Positions 58,145 through 64,000 of a stretch of 64,000 nucleotides of DNA are shown here, one piece after another (position 1 is the stretch's first letter; each line of letters begins with the position of its first letter). The translations under genes and the position numbers were made by a program. The stretch comes from Nonomuraea turcica (lineage in GTDB: Bacteria > Actinomycetota > Actinomycetes > Streptosporangiales > Streptosporangiaceae). The stretch covers positions 186,001 through 250,000 of the forward strand of contig NZ_JAUZQF010000002.1 in assembly GCF_030718205.1 (NCBI RefSeq), read 5' to 3'. The notes below the pieces were generated by a model. The model made no database searches and was not told where the DNA came from. It worked only from the letters and a program-made list of their open reading frames with translations.

Positions 58145-61100
58145 ATGCGTGACCAGCTGCTCACCGCGCTTCGCACTCGGCTCGCCACGGTGTCCGGCAC
58201 GGGCGACGGCGCCGCCGTTCTCGACCCCGAGGCCTTGGCCGAGGCCGAGCGGCTGCTCGAGTTCCTCGCCACGCAGGACGGCGTGGATGAGGAGGTGTTG
58301 TCCGCGGTCGGGCTGCTGCACTGGTTACGCGCGGCGGTCATGTTCGAGGACCAGGGACAGCAGGAAGCGTGGGGCCGCGCGCTCGTCCTCCTGATGCCCT
58401 TCTATCTGGCCACGCCGGACGCGCTGCCCGGCCAGGTGCGCTCCTCGTTCAGCGAGTGGCTCGGTCCAGACGACCCAGTGGGGGAAGAGCGGACGCACGC
58501 GTCCGCAGAGGCGCTGTCCAACCTGGCCATGTTCGTGCTCGAACGCTTCACCCGGCTGCACCGGCGCATCGACGGCGAGGCCGCGATCGGGCTGCTGCGC
58601 CGGGCCCTGCACCCGCTGCCGCCCGATCATCCCTCCCGTGCGACGGTCCTGAGCAATCTCGGGTATGCGCTCATGCTGAGCGACGTGCTGACGCCACCGG
58701 ATGGGAGTCCGGAGCCGCCGAACCTCGACGAGGCCCTCGCGGTGCTCAGAGAGGCGTTCCAGGGCACCCCACGAGAGCACTCGAACCATGCCCGCTGCGC
58801 CAATGGCCTGGCCCTGGCGGTGAAGGCCAAGGCTCTCAGGACCCGGGACACGGCGCTGCTGTCCGAGGCCATCGAGCTGTTCCGCCTGGCCGTGGACACG
58901 GCGACGAGCGCGGATCAGAACCTTCCGCAGATTCTCGCCGATCTGGGGTCCTCGCTGCTGCTCTGGGCGGATGCCACCAGCGAGGCCGATCCCGCCGTAC
59001 TGGACGAGGCCGTCTCCGCCCTGCGCCGGGCCGTGCAGCAGACCCCCGAGCACGGCCCCGAACGGCGCGCCCGGCTGAGGCTGCTCGCCAGGGCCGAGCT
59101 GCGGCGGCCCCCGAGGCCGTCCGCCACCCGCCGGCTCGACCCCGAGACGCGGCGCCGCGTGGACGACCTGACCGGACTCATCGCACGGGCGATCCCGGCC
59201 GCCGGCGGCGAGGTCTCGAACGAACCGGACGACATGTTCGCCGTCGTCGCCCGGCTGCTGGGCATCGCCCCGTCCGACGGCGAGGGGCATCACGCGCAGC
59301 TCATGGACCTCTTGGCCGGTTTCCTGCGCGACAGCGCGGACACCGACCTGGAACGCAAGGCGTTCGAGTTCATGCGGCGGCGATCAAGCCACCTGAGCGC
59401 GGACGATCAGCTCGACGCGATGCTGACGCAGCTGTTCGCCCCCGACGAGCCGCCTTCGACGCCTGTCGACACGGCGAGTTTCGACGAGGTGCTCGACCTG
59501 ACCGAACGCCTGCTGCGGGAGCTGCCGGACGACCATCCCGAACGCCCCCTGCTGGCGGTGAACCAGCTCATGATCCAGCTGCTCCGGCGGCAGGGCGGCC
59601 TCGGCGAACCGGGCGGGATCGGGCAGATCGGGGAGACGGTCGCCTTGCTGACCCGGCTGATGGAGGTGCTTCCATCGCTGATGAGCTCCATGAACATGTC
59701 GGCCACCCTGGTCGGCGACATGACCATGATGAGAACCTCGCTGCTGTCCCCGTTCGAGACCCTCGCCGTGCTCGAGGACACGCTGAAGCACGCCCGCGGG
59801 AAGCTTGCCGCCCTGCCGGAGGATCACCCGGAGCACACGACGACGCTGAAGACCCTCGCACACGCGCTGTTCCACCAATACCACCTCACCCATGAGGAAT
59901 CGGACTATCAGGAGGCCGTCAGCCTGACCCGCCGGATCGTCGCCGGCGACGTGGCGCAGGCCAGGCGGCTCGTGATGGCGTGGGGAATGGCGGCGCTATC
60001 CCGCGCCAGGTTCCGTGCCCTGGCGGCGGCCTCGCCGAGCGAGCACGACCTGCCCTCGCGCGGCCTGGCCCGCCTGTCCTCGGACGAGGCCGTATCCGCG
60101 ATCCACCGCAGCGACGCTCCGGCGGCGTTGGAAGCGCTGGAGGACGGGCGCGCGCTGCTGCACTCCAGCGCGCTCAACGCACGCAGGGAGCTGGAGAACC
60201 TGCGGGCCGCCGACTCCCGGCTGGCTGAGCGTTTCGTCGCCCTGCGCGAGCGGATCCGCGAGGTCAGCACCGATCTCGGCTATGAACCGACGCTGGACGA
60301 ACTCGGGCGCTTACACGACATGGCCGCGGAGTGGAGCGAGCTGGTCGGCCGGATCCAGGCGCTGCCCGAGTTCGGGCGGTTCCTCATGCCGCTGCCGCTG
60401 GGCATGCCGGACCTGGGGCCGGCCGCCGCCGAAGGGCCGGTGGTGACCGTCAACGTCAACCCGCGCCGCTGCGACGCGCTGGCTCTGTGCGCCGACGGCG
60501 TCCGCCTAGTGCGGCTGCCTGACCTGCGTGCCGCCGAGCTCATCGAGCAGGCAGAGGCGTTCCACACCGCGATCCGCACCGTGCGGACCGGCTCGGAGCT
60601 GCTGGCCGGCCAGGCGCAGGGGGTGCTGCTCGACACCCTCGGCTGGCTGTGGGACGTCCTGGCCGAACCGGTGCTGACGGAGCTGGGCTTCGCCGAACCT
60701 CCGGAAGACGGGTCGTGGCCTCGGCTGTGGTGGTCGCCGACCGGGCCGCTCAATGCGCTTCCTCTGCACGCCGCCGGCCGTCACACGATCGCCGGCGCGT
60801 CTGTCCTCGATCGCGCCGTCTCGTCGTACACGCCCACCCTGCGCGCCCTGCTGCACAGCCGCTCCCGTCCTGTGCCGTCGCGTCGCGCCGGCCTGACCGT
60901 GGCCATGCCGGCGACCCCCGGCCATGCCGCGCTGCCAGAGACCGCGCGTGAGGCCGTCGAGGTCACCGCCCGGGTCCACGGCCTGGCGCTCATCGGCCCG
61001 CAGGCGTCCCGCGCCGCCGTGCTGGCCGCGCTGCCCGACGCGACCGTCGCGCATTTCGCCTGCCACGCCGGCAGCGACCCGTACGACCCGTCGGCGAGCC

Positions 61101-61471
61101 ATCTCCTGCTGGACGACGGGCCGCTGAACGTCACCGAGATCAGCCGGCTCCACCTCGACCACGCCGAGCTGGCCTACCTCTCCGCCTGCGCGACCGCCCG
61201 CGGCAGCGCCAAGCTCGCCGACGAGGCGATCCACCTGGCCTCTGCCTTCCAGCTGGCCGGCTACGCCCAGGCCGTCGCCACACTGTGGGAGATCGGCGAT
61301 CACGTCGCGGCGACGATGGCCGCCGACTTCCACCGAGAGCTACGGGAGACGATCGACGCTCCGATCCGGATTCCCGGCGCGCTCGCCCTGCACCTGGCCA
61401 CGCGCCGCATGCGCGAGGCCAGGCCTGGGCAGCCCTCGACCTGGGCGGCATTCCTGCACTCGGGGGCATGA
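58145..61471 (+). CDS. TPR-CHAT caspase-like protease
   Basis: 1108-residue protein. The N-terminal 800 residues are helical with TPR-like units (LSNLGYALML, DEALAVLREAFQ, LADLGSSLLLWAD, DEAVSALRRAVQ, LEDTLKHARGKL, YQEAVSLTRRI). The C-terminal CHAT domain (about 790-1105) has WPRLWWSPTGPLNALPLHAAG, the catalytic His974 in HFACHAG and Cys1015 in LSACATARG, followed by DEAIHLASAFQLAGYAQAVATLW. The dyad is intact, so it should be an active clan CD cysteine protease. It lies in a tight three-gene unit after a zinc-ribbon protein and a membrane protein. TPR-CHAT proteases in other systems act when an upstream sensor triggers them; target here unknown. Confidence 0.9.
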   Translation: MRDQLLTALRTRLATVSGTGDGAAVLDPEALAEAERLLEFLATQDGVDEEVLSAVGLLHWLRAAVMFEDQGQQEAWGRALVLLMPFYLATPDALPGQVRSSFSEWLGPDDPVGEERTHASAEALSNLAMFVLERFTRLHRRIDGEAAIGLLRRALHPLPPDHPSRATVLSNLGYALMLSDVLTPPDGSPEPPNLDEALAVLREAFQGTPREHSNHARCANGLALAVKAKALRTRDTALLSEAIELFRLAVDTATSADQNLPQILADLGSSLLLWADATSEADPAVLDEAVSALRRAVQQTPEHGPERRARLRLLARAELRRPPRPSATRRLDPETRRRVDDLTGLIARAIPAAGGEVSNEPDDMFAVVARLLGIAPSDGEGHHAQLMDLLAGFLRDSADTDLERKAFEFMRRRSSHLSADDQLDAMLTQLFAPDEPPSTPVDTASFDEVLDLTERLLRELPDDHPERPLLAVNQLMIQLLRRQGGLGEPGGIGQIGETVALLTRLMEVLPSLMSSMNMSATLVGDMTMMRTSLLSPFETLAVLEDTLKHARGKLAALPEDHPEHTTTLKTLAHALFHQYHLTHEESDYQEAVSLTRRIVAGDVAQARRLVMAWGMAALSRARFRALAAASPSEHDLPSRGLARLSSDEAVSAIHRSDAPAALEALEDGRALLHSSALNARRELENLRAADSRLAERFVALRERIREVSTDLGYEPTLDELGRLHDMAAEWSELVGRIQALPEFGRFLMPLPLGMPDLGPAAAEGPVVTVNVNPRRCDALALCADGVRLVRLPDLRAAELIEQAEAFHTAIRTVRTGSELLAGQAQGVLLDTLGWLWDVLAEPVLTELGFAEPPEDGSWPRLWWSPTGPLNALPLHAAGRHTIAGASVLDRAVSSYTPTLRALLHSRSRPVPSRRAGLTVAMPATPGHAALPETAREAVEVTARVHGLALIGPQASRAAVLAALPDATVAHFACHAGSDPYDPSASHLLLDDGPLNVTEISRLHLDHAELAYLSACATARGSAKLADEAIHLASAFQLAGYAQAVATLWEIGDHVAATMAADFHRELRETIDAPIRIPGALALHLATRRMREARPGQPSTWAAFLHSGA

Positions 61472-61499
61472 CCCGATGGCGTCGCTCTCCGGGTGGGCG

Positions 61500-62585
61500 T
61501 CAGCTGGTGACGGTCACGTCGCGCAGCAGGAAGTAGCCGACGGAGTCGGCCTGCAGGTAGAGGTGGAACTTGTCGGCTTTGGACTTGGCCGTGTTGTCCG
61601 CGGTGACGATCGTGGCGACCACATACTTCTTGGCCACGTTCGTGCGGATCCTCCCGTATGCGTATGTGGTGTGGGTCATGTCCCGGCGGATGTTCACCGC
61701 GTTCGAGGTGAGCTTCGCCAGCCGGTTGGCGGTGGCCTTGGCGGCCTTGTCGCTGGGGAACGCCATGATGACCTGCACCGCCTTGAGGTGCCCGCGGTAC
61801 GCCGAGTAGGCGATCTGGACGGCGCGCTCGCACTTGTTCCTGGCCAGCACGCCCTCGCCGTCCACCGGATCGCACGTGTCGTACGTCCAGCCCTCAACCT
61901 TGTTGGCGTCGAACTTGATGCCGGTCAGGTCGAACTTCCAGTCGTCGAACTCGGTGTGGGCGATCGGCGATCCCGGCTGGGCCTTCGTCGAGGTGGCCGG
62001 GCTGCCCGTGGGCTCGGCGGCCGGCTCGGTGGGCTCGTCCGACGGCTCCTTCGACGGGGAGTCGGACTGCCAAGGCGCCGTCGTGGGGACCGCCGTGCTC
62101 GGCAGGGCGACGGAAGGCTTGGAGCCGGAGGCGTTGAGGTAGGAGACCGCGCCGACCGTGCCACCGGCCAGGAGGAGGAGGCCCAAGCCGATGGACAACC
62201 CGATGATCAGCGTGCTGTTGCGCTTGGGCGGCAGACCGTAGTCGTACTGGTCCTGGAGCCTGCCGTACGGGTCGCCGTGGCCGTATTGGTGCTGCGAGCC
62301 GTACTGGTTCTGCAGGACGTACGGGCTCTGGGCACCGCCGTAGAGGCTCTGCGGGTCCCCGTAGACGCTCGGGGGGTCGTAGGGGTTGTGCGGACCCTGC
62401 GGGCCGGGTGACCCGAGTGCGCCATGCCGGCCCTGCTGACGGCCGAAGCCGTCCGGCGGGCCCCCTTGCCGCGGCTGGGGGCCATGTCCCGGCTGACCGT
62501 ACCCGGGCCGGACGTGCTCCTGCGGTGCTCCCTGTGCCTGCGGACCCCACGGATCTTCCGGGGGAGGTTGTGGAGGGTATGCCAT
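61500..62585 (-). CDS. Proline-rich single-pass membrane protein
   Basis: 361-residue protein. A cytoplasmic N terminus of about 120 residues is rich in Pro, Gln, Gly and Tyr with repeated PYG/QYG units. One membrane helix follows (LIIGLSIGLGLLLLAGGTVGAV), then a Ser/Pro/Thr linker and an extracytoplasmic C-terminal domain of about 140 residues with two cysteines that may pair (TCDPVDGEG and NKCERAV). The layout is common for actinomycete envelope proteins of unknown function. It is convergent with the CHAT gene, 28 bases between stops, and not part of that cassette. Confidence 0.8.
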   Translation of the reverse strand: MAYPPQPPPEDPWGPQAQGAPQEHVRPGYGQPGHGPQPRQGGPPDGFGRQQGRHGALGSPGPQGPHNPYDPPSVYGDPQSLYGGAQSPYVLQNQYGSQHQYGHGDPYGRLQDQYDYGLPPKRNSTLIIGLSIGLGLLLLAGGTVGAVSYLNASGSKPSVALPSTAVPTTAPWQSDSPSKEPSDEPTEPAAEPTGSPATSTKAQPGSPIAHTEFDDWKFDLTGIKFDANKVEGWTYDTCDPVDGEGVLARNKCERAVQIAYSAYRGHLKAVQVIMAFPSDKAAKATANRLAKLTSNAVNIRRDMTHTTYAYGRIRTNVAKKYVVATIVTADNTAKSKADKFHLYLQADSVGYFLLRDVTVTS

Positions 62586-62670
62586 TGCCCCATTGTGTGG
62601 GGTTCCATCACCCTTGCTCCGGCCCCACCGCCATCCGGCATAGGAGTGAACCGGGCCTCCGCGCCCGTAC

Positions 62671-62683
62671 GTACTAGACCAAG
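62671..62683 (-). promoter_or_regulatory. Possible DasR-like half site upstream of membrane protein
   Basis: Reading on the minus strand, CTTGGTCTAGTAC resembles the TGGTCTAGACCA core of DasR (GlcNAc-responsive GntR) sites on its left half only. Position is 86 bases upstream of the 62585 start. Confidence 0.2.
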
Positions 62684-62726
62684 GCCTTCACCCTCCACGT
62701 GCTCTCTGTGCTGCGGGAACAGGCCG

Positions 62727-63821
62727 TCAGCGGCGCCGCGGCTCCCAGGACTCGAGCCGCGCGCGGATCTCCTCGCGGACGGTACGGGACAGCGCGTCGT
62801 GGCGGGCCTGGTCCATCAACGCGTCGAGGTGGACCCGCGCCCCCGACTCCGCCGACCGCACCGCCGCCTCGACCATGGCGAGGCTCATGATGTTGCGGGC
62901 GATCGCCCCCGACGGCTCCACGCCCGTGCGCAGCGCCCCCACGAACTCCTCCAGCGCGCCGCCGATCTGCTCGTTGGCGCCCGGCGGCACGTCCGCCGCG
63001 CCGCTCACGCTGGAGGTGACGCGGTCCTCGCCGTCCCAGGTCGCGGCGCCCCCGGAGCCGGCCGCCCGCCACTGGCCGTTCCAGGACGTCTCCAGCCCGT
63101 CGGCGCACCAGGCGCCGGTGTACACGTAACGGGTGCCGTCGTCGAAGAGGAACGTCGCCGTCGCCGCGGCGTCGCCCCGGTACCAGCTCCAGGCGGGATT
63201 CCAGCTCTCGCAGCTGACCGAGACCGGCTCCGCGTCGAGCAGGTAGCGGGCGGCGTCGAAGGCGTGGATGGCCATGTCCACCAGCAGCGGTTGCTCCATC
63301 TCGTCGCGGAAGCCGCCGAAGCGCGGACCGCGGAAGAAGTCGGTGGTGAGCAGGCCGGGGGTGCCGAGCTCGGCAACCCGGCGCCGGTATTCCGCCAGGG
63401 CGGCGTAGTAGCGGCGCGACTGGCTGATCATCAGCAGCCGGCCGGTCGCCTCAGCGGCGGCGACCTGGACGACCGCCTCGGCCAGCGTCGGCGCGGCGGG
63501 CTTCTCGCACAGGACCGGGACCCCGGCGAACAGCGCCTCGACGTTCACCTCGCCGTGGGCGGCCGGGACGGTGACGTTCACGACGGCGTCCGGCTCGGTG
63601 GCCGCCAGCAGGCCGCCGAGCGAGACGTCCACCTTGGCGTCGGCGCCGACCGTGCGTACGGCCGCCTGCGCCCGATCGACGTCGAGGTCGGCCACCCCGA
63701 CGAGCTCGACGTCGTCGGACGCGGTCAGGGTACGCATCCAGGCCAGGCCCATCGCGCCTGCCCCGACCTGCACCACGCGGAGCGGGCGCGCCGGATCGGC
63801 GACGCGGGCGAAAGCGCTCAC
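62727..63821 (-). CDS. Gfo/Idh/MocA family oxidoreductase
   Basis: 364-residue NAD(P)-dependent sugar or cyclitol oxidoreductase. The N-terminal Rossmann domain has VVQVGAGAMGLAWMRTL, and the CEKPAA motif follows at about 105. The catalytic-domain His pattern is DMAIHAFDAARYLL. The GTG start overlaps the stop of the upstream ThuA-like gene by GTGA, showing translational coupling. Such pairs are typical of trehalose or other disaccharide utilisation, where the oxidoreductase converts a sugar to its 3-keto form. No transporter is in view. Confidence 0.9.
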   Translation of the reverse strand: MSAFARVADPARPLRVVQVGAGAMGLAWMRTLTASDDVELVGVADLDVDRAQAAVRTVGADAKVDVSLGGLLAATEPDAVVNVTVPAAHGEVNVEALFAGVPVLCEKPAAPTLAEAVVQVAAAEATGRLLMISQSRRYYAALAEYRRRVAELGTPGLLTTDFFRGPRFGGFRDEMEQPLLVDMAIHAFDAARYLLDAEPVSVSCESWNPAWSWYRGDAAATATFLFDDGTRYVYTGAWCADGLETSWNGQWRAAGSGGAATWDGEDRVTSSVSGAADVPPGANEQIGGALEEFVGALRTGVEPSGAIARNIMSLAMVEAAVRSAESGARVHLDALMDQARHDALSRTVREEIRARLESWEPRRR

Positions 63822-64000
63822 TCGGCGTTCTCCTTGTTGTGCATCGCACCCTGGTAGCCGTGCCCGTTGAAGAAGTCGCCCATCTCGTAGCGCAGCAGGA
63901 TCGGCAGCTCGCGCCGGGACCGGTCGCCGACCGCCCACTCGACGCCATTGGCGATGACGTGCAGCACGTCCGGATGGTGATACACCGGATAGTCCTGGTC
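63818..64000 (-). CDS. ThuA-like protein, C-terminal fragment at window edge
   Basis: Only the last 60 codons are in the window. The sequence DYPVYHHPDVLHVIANGVEWA and ILLRYEMGDFFNGHGYQGAMH matches the C terminus of ThuA-like (glutamine-amidotransferase fold) proteins of sugar utilisation. The frame is open to base 64000. Its TGA overlaps the GTG of the following oxidoreductase gene, so the two form one operon. Confidence 0.7.
   Translation of the reverse strand, partial: DQDYPVYHHPDVLHVIANGVEWAVGDRSRRELPILLRYEMGDFFNGHGYQGAMHNKENAE

Noticed and set aside
62671..62683. DasR-type TGGTCTAG site.
   Set aside because: Only half of the palindrome matches; kept as a very low-confidence feature but not as a finding.

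Overview
High-GC actinomycete DNA. The signs are near-exclusive G/C third codon positions, frequent GTG/TTG starts with purine-rich ribosome binding sites, LAL- and SARP/AfsR-type giant regulators, Tat-exported lyases and proline-rich single-pass membrane proteins. The style suits Streptosporangiales (Nonomuraea-like) better than a classical Streptomyces, but no rRNA or other taxonomic marker is present, so this is inference. No rRNA, tRNA or CRISPR array was seen. One damaged insertion sequence is present.

Layout. 0-3.6 kb: three alpha/beta hydrolases (a tannase-type esterase cut by the window edge, an Asp-nucleophile epoxide-hydrolase-like enzyme with a Tat signal, a Ser hydrolase). 3.6-16.1 kb: a block of regulators (two LAL/LuxR ATPases, two TetR, one SARP, one AfsR-like SARP-ATPase) with a membrane protein coupled to the second LAL and an aldo/keto reductase divergent from a TetR gene over a clean palindrome. 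16.1-17.5 kb: a molybdopterin oxidoreductase with its membrane cytochrome b. 17.5-22.1 kb: a stress/resistance block with a CGNR zinc-finger regulator, two tandem ABC-F proteins behind a leader that carries a nine-codon upstream ORF and competing hairpins, and an Ohr peroxidase; the CGNR and ohr genes carry the same 21-bp palindrome. 22.2-24.0 kb: a decayed stretch with a SARP stump, a frameshifted DDE-transposase element and a histidine-kinase stump. 24.0-32.9 kb: a rhamnogalacturonan catabolic cluster (2-hydroxyacid dehydrogenase, DUF2264 protein, PL11-type lyase, PL26-type exo-lyase) with a LacI repressor and three near-identical operators. 32.9-40.3 kb: a membrane-anchored trypsin-like protease, a HupE/UreJ protein and a 1316-residue modular metallophosphoesterase. 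40.7-43.6 kb: an MFS exporter, a MarR repressor broken by one extra base, shared operators, and a GNAT acetyltransferase. 43.6-49.0 kb: aldehyde/alcohol oxidation (two aldehyde dehydrogenases, a zinc alcohol dehydrogenase, a 47-residue Tat lipoprotein) around an IclR regulator with matching operators at both aldehyde dehydrogenase loci. 49.1-56.8 kb: a GH15 enzyme, a NAGPA-type phosphodiester glycosidase, YcxB-like and large membrane proteins, and a YjbR/MmcQ protein. 56.86-61.5 kb: a three-gene cassette of a small Cys/His metal-site protein, a membrane protein and a TPR-CHAT caspase-like protease. 61.5-64 kb: a proline-rich membrane protein, then a Gfo/Idh/MocA oxidoreductase translationally coupled to a ThuA-like gene cut by the window end.

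Best candidates for something new: the CHAT cassette (56856-61471), the CGNR-Ohr palindrome regulon (17469-21992), the ABC-F leader (18096-18252), and the 47-residue lipoprotein (45125-45268).
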